Assembly: GCA_964385405.1 (NCBI GenBank)
Contig: CAYLOT010000009.1
Span: 1-64,000 of the forward strand
DNA from: CAIZGX01 sp964385405
GTDB taxonomy: Bacteria > Bacteroidota > Bacteroidia > Flavobacteriales_D > Sanyastnellaceae
DNA: 64,000 nt
Direction of reading: 5' to 3'
Below the pieces are notes generated by a model. That model searched no databases. It was not told the origin of the DNA and saw nothing but the letters and a program-made list of their open reading frames with translations. A program made the translations under genes and the position numbers. This document shows positions 24,534-32,321 of the stretch, in pieces (position 1 is the stretch's first letter; every line of letters begins with the position of its first letter).

Positions 24534-25964
24534 ATGACTAACGATTTCAATCAAGTTTGGCAAAATTGTTTAAATATCATCAAAGACAATGTTAGTCCGC
24601 AAGGATTCAAAACTTGGTTCGAACCGATTAAACCCGTTAAGCTTGAAAATAAAGTTTTAACGATTCAAGTCCCTTCACAGTTTTTCTACGAATGGTTGGA
24701 AGAGCACTATGTGACTCTATTGAAAAAAATTATTCGCAAAGAGTTAGGAACTGAAGGTAGATTGGAGTATTCCATTATTATGGAAAACAATCAGGCTTCG
24801 AACGCTCCTTACACCATTAAAGTTCCAACCAGCAATCGCAAGGCCGTTAAGAACGCACCTGTAGCCATGCCTTTGGATCTTGGCGATGTTCCAATTAAGA
24901 ATCCGTTTATCATTCCTGGTCTTCGCAAATTGAATATCGATTCGAATTTGAATCCGAATTATTCATTTGAAAATTTCGTTGAAGGCGATTGCAACCGTTT
25001 GGCTCGCAGCGCAGGATTTGCCGTTGCAAACAAGCCAGGCGGAACAGCATTCAATCCGTTGTTAATATACGGAAGCACAGGATACGGTAAGTCTCACTTG
25101 GCTCACGCTATTGGATTAGAGATTAAGAACAAGTATCCTGAGAAAACAGTGTTGTATGTAAACAGTGAAACGTTTACGCACCAATTCATTGACGCTGTTA
25201 AGAACGGAACCATCAACGACTTTTCGCACTTCTATCAAATGATGGACGTGTTAATTATAGACGACGTTCATTTCTTCGCTGGAAAAGAGAAGACCCAAGA
25301 CGTATTCTTCCACATCTTCAATCACCTTCACCAAACGGGCAAGCAAATCATTTTAACAAGTGACAAGCCACCGGTTGAGTTGCAAGGCATGGAGCAACGT
25401 TTGTTGTCTCGCTTCAAGTGGGGATTGAGTGCAGATTTGCAATGTCCATCTTTGGAAACGCGCATTGCTATTCTTCGCAAGAAGATGTATGCAGACGGAA
25501 TTGATCTTCCAGACGAAGTTGTTGAGTATTTGGCTTACAGCATCACTACGAACATTCGTGAACTTGAAGGTGCATTGATTTCCTTGATTGCTCAGTCTTC
25601 GTTGAACAAGAAAGCGATTACCCTTGATCTTGCGAAGCAGATGATTGATAAGTTCGTGAAGAACACTGCGCGTGAGGTCAGCATTGATTACATTCAGAAA
25701 GTTGTTTGTGATTACTTCGACTTACCTATTGAGTTGTTGAAGAGCAAGACGCGTAAGCGCGAGATTGTTCAAGCGCGTCAGATTGCGATGTATTTCGCGA
25801 AGAAGATGACGAAGAGCAGTTTGGCAAGTATTGGTGCTCATTGCGGAGGAAAAGACCACGCAACGGTATTGCACGCTTGTCGCACCGTGAACAACTTACA
25901 AGAGACCGACAAACACTTCAGAAAATATCTTGAAGATTTAGAGAAAAAATTAAGCATTGCTTAA
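24534..25964 (+). CDS. dnaA: Chromosomal replication initiator protein DnaA
   Basis: AAA+ initiator of 476 residues. Domain I occupies about 1-85 (WQNCLNIIKDNVSPQGFKTWF), a short linker follows, then the AAA+ domain with Walker B VLIIDDVHFF and the sensor motif ILTSDKPP. Domain IV has the DnaA signature around GGKDHATVLHACRTV. The Walker A reads GSTGYGKSH (180-188), whereas most DnaA proteins have GGTGLGKTH or GGVGLGKTH; the Lys is kept. The gene stands alone, without dnaN or other replication genes beside it, as is common in Bacteroidota. Confidence 0.97.
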   Translation: MTNDFNQVWQNCLNIIKDNVSPQGFKTWFEPIKPVKLENKVLTIQVPSQFFYEWLEEHYVTLLKKIIRKELGTEGRLEYSIIMENNQASNAPYTIKVPTSNRKAVKNAPVAMPLDLGDVPIKNPFIIPGLRKLNIDSNLNPNYSFENFVEGDCNRLARSAGFAVANKPGGTAFNPLLIYGSTGYGKSHLAHAIGLEIKNKYPEKTVLYVNSETFTHQFIDAVKNGTINDFSHFYQMMDVLIIDDVHFFAGKEKTQDVFFHIFNHLHQTGKQIILTSDKPPVELQGMEQRLLSRFKWGLSADLQCPSLETRIAILRKKMYADGIDLPDEVVEYLAYSITTNIRELEGALISLIAQSSLNKKAITLDLAKQMIDKFVKNTAREVSIDYIQKVVCDYFDLPIELLKSKTRKREIVQARQIAMYFAKKMTKSSLASIGAHCGGKDHATVLHACRTVNNLQETDKHFRKYLEDLEKKLSIA

Positions 25965-25984
25965 ATCGCTTTTCCCCTGGAGCT

Positions 25985-26026
25985 TTCACATAGTGAACCT
26001 TTCGCAAGAATCCTTCACGAAGTGAA
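25985..26026. repeat. Two mini-hairpins with three-base loops downstream of dnaA
   Basis: TTCAC(ATA)GTGAA at 25985-25997 and TTCAC(GAA)GTGAA at 26014-26026, separated by 16 bases. They have the same stem, and the second has the C(GAA)G form found in the 2359-2580 array. They precede the dnaA terminator. Confidence 0.7.
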
Positions 26027-26059
26027 TCTTTCCACAGGAATAATTACCTAAACAACAAG

Positions 26060-26085
26060 GAAGCCGCATTCGAGCGGCTTTTTTG
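26060..26085 (+). terminator. Rho-independent terminator of dnaA
   Basis: Stem AAGCCGC/GCGGCTT with loop ATTCGA followed by TTTT and a T-rich tail, 96 bases after the dnaA stop. A strong canonical structure. Confidence 0.88.
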
Positions 26086-26183
26086 CTTCTTGAGTATTTC
26101 CCCAAATCTTCGATTGATAGCAAATAAGAATGTACTTCATACGAATGCCATTGGCGAATGCTAAGCGAATATCTTTATGACAG

Positions 26184-26218
26184 TAAGAGAAGTTAAGAAA
26201 AGGCAAGAGAAGGGAAGA
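26184..26218 (+). repeat. Purine-rich dispersed element, copy 2
   Basis: AAGAGAAGTTAAGAAAAGG followed by CAAGAGAAGGGAAGAT, between the dnaA terminator and the convergent ZIP transporter gene. It is nearly identical over 18 bases to the copies at 39949-40015 and 41300-41326. Confidence 0.65.
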
Positions 26219-26223
26219 TTAAC

Positions 26224-26246
26224 AACGAAGTTCATACAACGTAGTT
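26224..26246. repeat. Paired mini-palindromes AAC(GAA)GTT and AAC(GTA)GTT
   Basis: Two 9-base units 14 bases apart end at the stop codon of the ZIP gene. The same pair with the same period occurs at 41727-41764, so this is a repeat subtype and not chance. Confidence 0.6.
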
Positions 26247-26247
26247 C

Positions 26248-27018
26248 CTACACCAGAAGTCCTGCAGAAACAATTCCCAACAACACCATCACGAATTTCT
26301 TCCAGTTGAACGAATGGCCTTCTTCGCTTTCGAAAAGAATGATGGTTGAGACGTGAAGCAAGATTCCGATTAACACGCCAATCATAGCAGTGTACCACCA
26401 GCCTTCAACATCCCAGCCTTGAGAGTCGACGAACAAATGAAACGCTGCTCCAAGCGGTGCTATGCATGCGAATAGAATAAGTAAGAACCAAGCTTTCGCT
26501 TTCTTTACCCCAGCATGCAAAAACAACGAAGCCAAGACAAAGGCTTCGGTAATCTTGTGCATGGAAATTCCGAATAACAACGGATTGTTGTGATCGTGAT
26601 GCTCGTGTCCGTGAGCAGCAGCGGTAACGTCTTCCGCATGGACGTGCGCGTCTGCGCCAAACGGCATGCCTTCAATGAACGCGTGAATCCACAACGATGC
26701 CATGACTAAGAACAAGAACGATCCCGAAATGTGATCGTGCGTATGCGCATGTCCGTGCTCTACACCGTGAGAGAAAAAGTCTAAAATAACTTGAAGTAAA
26801 AATCCAGCTATCACGAACCAACCCGCATATTCCCAGTCTGAATGATACAATTCAGGAAACAAATGCAACACCGTTAATCCCAACAAATACGCCGCACTGA
26901 ACGACAAAAGCAATTTCAACCACTGGTTGTTTTTCATCTTCCACAACAACGCCAACGATCCGCCTAATAGAGATGCGCTAAAAAGCGAAAGCACCGATAC
27001 CCAAAATGAACCTTCCAT
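26248..27018 (-). CDS. ZIP family metal (zinc/iron) transporter
   Basis: Inner-membrane divalent-metal importer of 256 residues with about eight helices. Two histidine-rich loops are obvious: HGVEHGHAHTHDH near 92-104 and DAHVHAEDVTAAAHGHEHHDH near 130-150. The ZIP core motifs are present: HAFIEGMPFG in helix IV and HKITEAFVLASLF in helix V, each with metal-binding H and E. The start at 27018 overlaps the methyltransferase stop as TAATG; a longer frame would begin inside that gene. It converges with dnaA. Confidence 0.9.
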   Translation of the reverse strand: MEGSFWVSVLSLFSASLLGGSLALLWKMKNNQWLKLLLSFSAAYLLGLTVLHLFPELYHSDWEYAGWFVIAGFLLQVILDFFSHGVEHGHAHTHDHISGSFLFLVMASLWIHAFIEGMPFGADAHVHAEDVTAAAHGHEHHDHNNPLLFGISMHKITEAFVLASLFLHAGVKKAKAWFLLILFACIAPLGAAFHLFVDSQGWDVEGWWYTAMIGVLIGILLHVSTIILFESEEGHSFNWKKFVMVLLGIVSAGLLV

Positions 27019-27752
27019 TACTTCGAACAAATAATAATACAACGATCCGAGTTCGCTAAGTCAAACGACCCCAACTCATAATCTCCGTATGTGTTTATAT
27101 TTTTAAATCCTATTACTTCAAACATTTCAACCAACTGCTCCTTCGAATACAACGCTACCGATTCTTGAAAATCCATGCGCGCAGCTTCTTTCTGAATGCG
27201 AATGTGTTTTATAACGCGATTGTTGGTGATCTCTTTCGTTATGTGAAACTCGGCGCCGTCCTTCACCACCTTGCGGTCTTCACTGCCGGCAGCACGAACT
27301 TTTTCAGCATTGAAAAAATCAAATACAAAAATACCGTTGTCTTTCAAATGCTCGTAAATACGCTGAAGCATTTCAATGTGCTCTTCCGTTGTTTCAAAAT
27401 ATCCGAAGCTGGTGAAGATATTTACCACACAATCGAAACGCTCGTGCATCTCGAAATTGCGCGCATCGGCGTAATGAAAATGTGTGTTCGATAAATTGCG
27501 CGCCTTCGCCTCTTCTAAACTCTTCTCGCTTATGTCTATTCCAACTACATTGAAATTCTTCTCATTAAAAACAGCACTGTGTCTTCCATTCCCACAACAA
27601 ACATCTAGAACACTCGCTCCTACTGGCAAATTCAATTCTTGAATCAACTTCAACACAAACGCGCGTGCTTCTTCTCCTGTTCTGTGTGCGTACAATTCGC
27701 GGTAAAAGGGAGAGTTGAACCACGACGCAAACCACTCTTGCGAATTCTGCAT
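27018..27752 (-). CDS. Class I SAM-dependent methyltransferase
   Basis: Soluble methyltransferase of 244 residues. Motif I is VLDVCCGNGRHS (about 48-59), motif II is VVGIDIS, and the region FDCVVNIFTSFGYF corresponds to motif IV-V, followed by a beta-rich C-terminal insert (FHITKEITNNRVIKHIRI) typical of small-molecule methyltransferases of the Methyltransf_25 group. The start at 27752 (MQNSQEWFASW) lies just before conserved sequence. The substrate is unknown. It is translationally coupled to the ZIP gene. Confidence 0.88.
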   Translation of the reverse strand: MQNSQEWFASWFNSPFYRELYAHRTGEEARAFVLKLIQELNLPVGASVLDVCCGNGRHSAVFNEKNFNVVGIDISEKSLEEAKARNLSNTHFHYADARNFEMHERFDCVVNIFTSFGYFETTEEHIEMLQRIYEHLKDNGIFVFDFFNAEKVRAAGSEDRKVVKDGAEFHITKEITNNRVIKHIRIQKEAARMDFQESVALYSKEQLVEMFEVIGFKNINTYGDYELGSFDLANSDRCIIICSK

Positions 27753-27817
27753 ATCTAATTTTCGAAAACAAATATACTCGCTTAATTTTGCTTCAAAGAA
27801 ATTTCTATCTTGCATAC

Positions 27818-28183
27818 ATGAATTCAATCGTTCGAGAAGCTTCCCCAAAATCGCCTTACGTTCATTTCAATGCCGTTGGCGGAATTTTAGAACTGAAAGG
27901 GCGTTCTATTCCTGAAAATGCGCTAGACTTTTATAAACCACTCATCGAATGGATGGGCGAATGGGTGAAAGGTAAGCCTGCTAAAACTGAATTTCATGTT
28001 CATCTCGAATACTTCAACACAAGTAGCTCGAAGTGTTTGCTCGACTTATTTAAAAAACTCGAACCTCTTGGCGATCTTGCAACTGTGCACTGGCATTACG
28101 AGGCCGACGATGAAGACATGCTTGAAGCCGGAGAAGATTACGAAGCCATCTTATCTGTTCCTTTCCGTATGATGAAGGTGTAA
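27818..28183 (+). CDS. SiaC family regulatory phosphoprotein (DUF1987)
   Basis: Protein of 121 residues with the DUF1987 pattern: GRSIPENALDFYKPLIEWMGEW near 24-45 and the FHVHLEYFNTSSSKCLLDLF segment. The latter includes the serine/threonine stretch phosphorylated in SiaC-type partners. In Pseudomonas SiaC controls a diguanylate cyclase through the SiaA/SiaB phosphatase-kinase pair; no such partners are adjacent here. The ATG at 27818 starts the conserved region. It is divergent from the methyltransferase gene by 65 bases. Confidence 0.82.
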   Translation: MNSIVREASPKSPYVHFNAVGGILELKGRSIPENALDFYKPLIEWMGEWVKGKPAKTEFHVHLEYFNTSSSKCLLDLFKKLEPLGDLATVHWHYEADDEDMLEAGEDYEAILSVPFRMMKV

Positions 28184-28448
28184 AGCTTCGCTATCTTACT
28201 CAATCCATCCCATAACAGTAAATAAATTGAAAGATCAAAGTGGTGAGTCGAAGTGGAAGTTTTCAATTTGACAGAACTTAAAAGCAGCAATGGACTGATA
28301 TTGTCTTTGACGAGGACGAATAAATTCGCGAATTATTTAAGGAAAAGTGAGAATAGCTTAGTTGAAATAATCGTGCGGAGCACCTTCGTTGAAAACCCTC
28401 GTTGCTAGCAACCCTCGCGAAGCAATTCGCCCTCGCGAAGCTAATCGC
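28184..28448. repeat. Convergent intergenic space with mini-hairpins and CCCTCG units
   Basis: The first 180 bases show no gene, tRNA or clear structure. From 28373 there is GTGC(GGA)GCAC, then GTTGC-TA-GCAAC near 28400, then two copies of CCCTCGCGAAGC near 28412-28441. The CCCTCG units are the reverse complement of the GCGAGGG units at 38341-38366 and 40036-40081. The tract ends at the stop codon of the beta-helix lipoprotein gene. Confidence 0.65.
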
Positions 28449-29939
28449 CTAATTACAACTTCCTGTATAGTCGTAGCAACCTTTCCAATCCCCATTGTTA
28501 TTTCCCGAGATATCTGGACCGAAGGTGAACGGACCGCCGATCATGCGCGGAGAGTCTTGGTTAACGCGGAAGTTGCCGTTGGCGTAATCGCAGAAGTATG
28601 GAGATTGGTTATTCACCATGCTTTCCCAAATGTTGCCATCGTCTGAGACGTCGACATCGGTGTCTACAAGGCAGTACTTGAATTGCACTTGTTGAAGTTC
28701 GGGATCTTTGAGGTCTACCACGAACTCACTGAAGTCGCCGAGGGTGGCGTTGTTTCCCCACATGATGCAATTGCGGAAGAGGCAGTTGGTGAGGGTTCTG
28801 GTTTGAATATTCTGATTTACGTCTTCGTAGTAGTTGGTGAGATAGAAGGCGGGAGAGGTGCGATTGCCGTTGTTCCAGTAGTTCGCGAAGGTGCAGTTAT
28901 CGAACTGATAAGTTCCTCCAACGCTCAGGTTGGCGCAGCTTTCAGCGCAGTTGGTTACCAACAAATTGTTTCCATAGATGGAAGAACCTTGTGCGAATAA
29001 CCCTACTCCAGACATGTTGTCGATCTTGGTGTTGGTAACGGTGAGAGCGTATCCGGTTGCGCTCGTATTTCCAAGTGTGTCGACTTGAATACCCATTCCT
29101 CCGTTTTTAATTATTGCGTAATTGATGGAACTTGAGTTGCATTGGTAGAGCCAAATTCCTCCGCGCGTTACGGAATAGATTCCAGGACCTACTCCGGTTT
29201 CAATTTGCACATCGTACTGAATGCCCCATTGCCCGGGCAGTGTAGCATAGTCTGCCTCTAGCCTATCTCCTTCAAAGACCACTTCGTTGTTCAGGCTTCC
29301 TGCAATATTCAGTGAACCTTTGTAGACGAAAAGACCTGATTTCGCGTGGACGTACACGTGTGTTCCTTCGTTAATGGTGAGGTTGCAACCTTCATCTACG
29401 GCAACAATACCGTAGATCACATGTGGTTTGTCGTTGTTCCAAATTTCTCCGCAAGGCAAGACGTAGAGTTCGTTCTGCGTGGTTCCTCCGTGGAAATACG
29501 CATCTTGTCCCCATGCGGCCAGTTGAACCACTTGGTTGTTCCCGTTGGTGTTGAATAAGATTTGATCTTCAATGACGTAAGGGGTGTTTGAGTTCGTTGG
29601 ATCTACTGTTACTTCAACAAAAATGAAAAGGCTATCTCCGGCCTCGAGGAATACATTTTCAAAATGCGTCCCGTTATCTCCATTCACATTAATTCTGAAT
29701 TGCGACTGGCTTCCTCCGGCAAGATCTATGCTTGCAATCTGAATCGCTTGCGCGTTGTTGTTGTAGACTTTCACAATCTTGGTAACGCTACCAATGGTGG
29801 TAAATACGGTGTCGAACAACAACGTATCGGTCGAGAACGACACTTTCGCCGAGCTATCGGTCGTAATCTCGTCTCTACGACAAGAAGCGATGAGCAATAC
29901 TGCTGCGGCGAATAGAAAAAAGAAAAGGCTTTTTTTCAT
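28449..29939 (-). CDS. Right-handed beta-helix lipoprotein
   Basis: Exported protein of 496 residues. The start at 29939 gives a lipoprotein signal ending in LLIASC (Cys near 20) followed by charged residues. After an Ig-like region (about 35-130) comes a parallel beta-helix: INEGTHVYVHAKSGLFVYKGSLNIAGS is a beta-helix cap-like opening, and later coils show N-x-x-I/F-x-N-C patterns (VTNTKIDNMSG, FDNCTFAN, LFRNCIMWG). Such proteins bind or cleave polysaccharides; no catalytic residues can be named. Nothing in the neighbourhood defines its substrate. Confidence 0.8.
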   Translation of the reverse strand: MKKSLFFFLFAAAVLLIASCRRDEITTDSSAKVSFSTDTLLFDTVFTTIGSVTKIVKVYNNNAQAIQIASIDLAGGSQSQFRINVNGDNGTHFENVFLEAGDSLFIFVEVTVDPTNSNTPYVIEDQILFNTNGNNQVVQLAAWGQDAYFHGGTTQNELYVLPCGEIWNNDKPHVIYGIVAVDEGCNLTINEGTHVYVHAKSGLFVYKGSLNIAGSLNNEVVFEGDRLEADYATLPGQWGIQYDVQIETGVGPGIYSVTRGGIWLYQCNSSSINYAIIKNGGMGIQVDTLGNTSATGYALTVTNTKIDNMSGVGLFAQGSSIYGNNLLVTNCAESCANLSVGGTYQFDNCTFANYWNNGNRTSPAFYLTNYYEDVNQNIQTRTLTNCLFRNCIMWGNNATLGDFSEFVVDLKDPELQQVQFKYCLVDTDVDVSDDGNIWESMVNNQSPYFCDYANGNFRVNQDSPRMIGGPFTFGPDISGNNNGDWKGCYDYTGSCN

Positions 29940-29990
29940 GAGGCAAAGATGGTTCAAGGAACGATTAGAAACAATAGTTATTGCCTCCTA

Positions 29991-30036
29991 TTCCGCGAAG
30001 CGGAAAAGTCCCTTCGGGATTTTTCCACAAAGTGGA
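29991..30036. repeat. Three mini-hairpins after the GH65 gene
   Basis: TTCCGC(GAA)GCGGAA at 29991-30005, TCCC(TTC)GGGA at 30009-30019 and TCCAC(AAA)GTGGA at 30024-30036, ending directly at the GH65 stop codon. The last is a near copy of TCCAC(GAA)GTGGA at 61234-61246. Confidence 0.7.
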
Positions 30037-32247
30037 TCAATTAATCTTTGTTCCAGTTGAGTCTACAAAAACACTGTATTGCTTCCCTCGGAACAACACC
30101 TTAAACGTATAGCTTTTCCATTGCGAAGGCAAGGTTGCGTTAAATACCAATTCTCCGTTCTTCACGCGCATTCCTCCAAATCCCATGGTAATCGCCATCC
30201 AAGTGCCAGCCATGGAAGTAATGTGAAGTCCTTCGTGCGCTTCGTGATTGTAATCGTCAATGTCGAGACGCGAGGTACGTAAATACATCTCGTAGGCTTT
30301 TTCACTGTAGCCAAGCTTGGCTGCGAGTATCGCATGGACACACGGAGAAAGACTGCTTTCGTGAACGGTTTTCGGTTCGTAGAAATCGAAGTTCGCTTTC
30401 AATTGCGAGTCTGAAAAATCGTCTTCAAAAAAGAAAAATCCTTGAAGAACATCGGCTTGCTTAATGAAGATACTTCTTAAAATACGATCCCAACTCCAAT
30501 GCTGATTAATCGGACGCTCAGACGGATCAAGATCGTGAATACTTAACTGCTCCTTGTCCATAAAGCCGTCTTGCTGAAGATAAACTTCCGTGCCTTCCAA
30601 CTTTCCGAAATACATCTGCTCTGCTTTCTTCTGCCAATCAGCAGCTTCTTCAGCAAAGTTCAAATTCATCTTCGCACATTTCGAGGCGAACAATTCTGCG
30701 TTTTCACGAGACACCTTCTCTCCCACTTCCTTCGCATACTTCATGCACCACGCCGCGAAATAATTCGTGTACCAGTTGTTGTTAATGTTGTTCTCGTATT
30801 CATTCGGACCGGTAACGCCAAGCATGACATACGCCTGTTTCGCTTCAGACCAATTCACACGCTGCGCCCAAAAACGCGCAATGCCCACCAACACATCTAT
30901 TCCATATTCACCTAAATGCGCCTCGTCGCCCGTGTACTTCACGTAGTTGTAAATGGCATACGCTATTGCTCCGTTGCGGTGAATTTCCTCAAACGTAATC
31001 TCCCACTCGTTGTGACACTCTTCTCCGTTCATGGTCACCATCGGATACAACGCAGCACCGTTCTTGAATCCCAACTTCGCGGCATTCTCAATGGCTTTGT
31101 CTAATTGATTGTATCTGTATACCAACAACTGTTTCGCTACGTGCGAATCGCGCGTGCTCTGATAAAACGGCAAACAATACGCCTCTGTGTCCCAATAGGT
31201 GCTTCCACCGTATTTCTCTCCCGTGAATCCTTTCGGACCAATGTTCAATCGCGCGTCTTGTCCAGTATAAGTCTGATTCAAATGGAAAATATTGAAACGA
31301 ATACCTTGCTGTGCCTCGTCGTCTCCTTCAATCACAATATCTCCCAACTCCCACACTTTCGCCCATGCAGCAACGTGTGCAGCACGAAGCGCTTCGTATC
31401 CTTCACCTGCCGCAGACTGCGCGGTTTGCGCAGCAACAGTAGCCAATTTTTCATTCTTTTCATTCAAAGAACTTACAATGCCCACATACTTTTCAATGAT
31501 CAACGGCGCATTTTCTTCAACATGAAATACAGCAGTATTTTCAATTCGGGTTGAAGTGGTTGAAGATTCAATTTTTGCTTCTGCGTTGTAACGCACTTCT
31601 TGCGCCCATGCCACTTGAAATCCCGTCTTCAAGGTTTCAGAAACTGCCACTCCTCCACTAGCTGAAACCGCAGTTGATACAGGCTTCCAGAACAATTCAT
31701 CGTAATTACTATCGTGATTACGAACTTCCGTTTCAATGAAGGCCGCGTATTTAATTTCCGCTTTTCCATTCAACGGAGTTATGCTGTAGCGAATAGCAGC
31801 CACATCGTCGTTAGCCAAGCTGCAAAAGCGCTCTGCGATTAACGACACCTTCGTTCCCTTCGGCGAAGTAGCTGTGCATGAGCGTTGCAACAGGCCTTCG
31901 CGCATGTTCAATTCTCTTCTAAAATTAGAAACGGTCCACGTATTCAAATCGAACACTTCTCCGTTTATGGTCACATCTATTCCAATCCAAAACGCCGAGT
32001 TCAACACCTTCGCGAAGTACTCGGGATAACCGTTCTTCCACCATCCGACGCGGGTTTTATCTGGATAGTACACGCCTGCAACATAGCTTCCCTGCAAAGT
32101 TTTCCCCGAAAACGCTTCTTCGTGATTGGCGCGTTGTCCGAATTTACCATTGCCAATACTGAAAATACTTTCAGAACTGCGCTGCAGATCTGCATGAAAA
32201 TCTTCCTCAACAATTGACCACGGATGCGTAGATAGATACTTTATCAT
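30037..32247 (-). CDS. Glycoside hydrolase family 65 protein (maltose/disaccharide phosphorylase type)
   Basis: Inverting disaccharide phosphorylase of 736 residues, cytoplasmic (no signal). The N-terminal beta-sandwich (about 10-270) precedes the (alpha/alpha)6 barrel with GEKYGGSTYWDTE (343-355) and the general acid E483 in VTGPNEYEN, as in maltose, kojibiose and trehalose phosphorylases; the exact substrate cannot be told. It cleaves an alpha-glucobiose with phosphate to give glucose and beta-glucose 1-phosphate. No beta-phosphoglucomutase or transporter gene is adjacent. The promoter region contains a palindrome that is shared with the nearby Nudix-type regulator gene. Confidence 0.9.
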   Translation of the reverse strand: MIKYLSTHPWSIVEEDFHADLQRSSESIFSIGNGKFGQRANHEEAFSGKTLQGSYVAGVYYPDKTRVGWWKNGYPEYFAKVLNSAFWIGIDVTINGEVFDLNTWTVSNFRRELNMREGLLQRSCTATSPKGTKVSLIAERFCSLANDDVAAIRYSITPLNGKAEIKYAAFIETEVRNHDSNYDELFWKPVSTAVSASGGVAVSETLKTGFQVAWAQEVRYNAEAKIESSTTSTRIENTAVFHVEENAPLIIEKYVGIVSSLNEKNEKLATVAAQTAQSAAGEGYEALRAAHVAAWAKVWELGDIVIEGDDEAQQGIRFNIFHLNQTYTGQDARLNIGPKGFTGEKYGGSTYWDTEAYCLPFYQSTRDSHVAKQLLVYRYNQLDKAIENAAKLGFKNGAALYPMVTMNGEECHNEWEITFEEIHRNGAIAYAIYNYVKYTGDEAHLGEYGIDVLVGIARFWAQRVNWSEAKQAYVMLGVTGPNEYENNINNNWYTNYFAAWCMKYAKEVGEKVSRENAELFASKCAKMNLNFAEEAADWQKKAEQMYFGKLEGTEVYLQQDGFMDKEQLSIHDLDPSERPINQHWSWDRILRSIFIKQADVLQGFFFFEDDFSDSQLKANFDFYEPKTVHESSLSPCVHAILAAKLGYSEKAYEMYLRTSRLDIDDYNHEAHEGLHITSMAGTWMAITMGFGGMRVKNGELVFNATLPSQWKSYTFKVLFRGKQYSVFVDSTGTKIN

Positions 32248-32274
32248 GATTTCTATTTATTCGAATTGAAGACA

Positions 32275-32305
32275 CAAAGAAAAGAAAGTGTACTTAATAC
32301 ACCAA
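32275..32305 (-). promoter_or_regulatory. GH65 promoter with embedded operator GTGTA-N5-TACAC
   Basis: On the minus strand TTG and TTTCTTTG are 20 bases apart, matching the Bacteroidota promoter with one mismatch. The spacer contains a perfect palindrome, GTGTA-CTTAA-TACAC on the plus strand at 32288-32302. The 21-base segment 32285-32305 matches 34366-34386 upstream of the Nudix-type regulator at 16 of 21 positions. An operator between the -33 and -7 boxes would suit a repressor. Confidence 0.6.
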
Positions 32306-32321
32306 CTCTATTTTTTCACAA

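Noticed and set aside
28184..28372. A small gene or tRNA in the space after the SiaC-like gene
   Set aside because: No open frame with codon bias and no cloverleaf pattern could be found; several short frames end quickly.
31105..31554. Plus-strand open frame of 149 residues inside the GH65 gene
   Set aside because: It lies over a well-conserved coding region, has a basic low-quality sequence and no motif.
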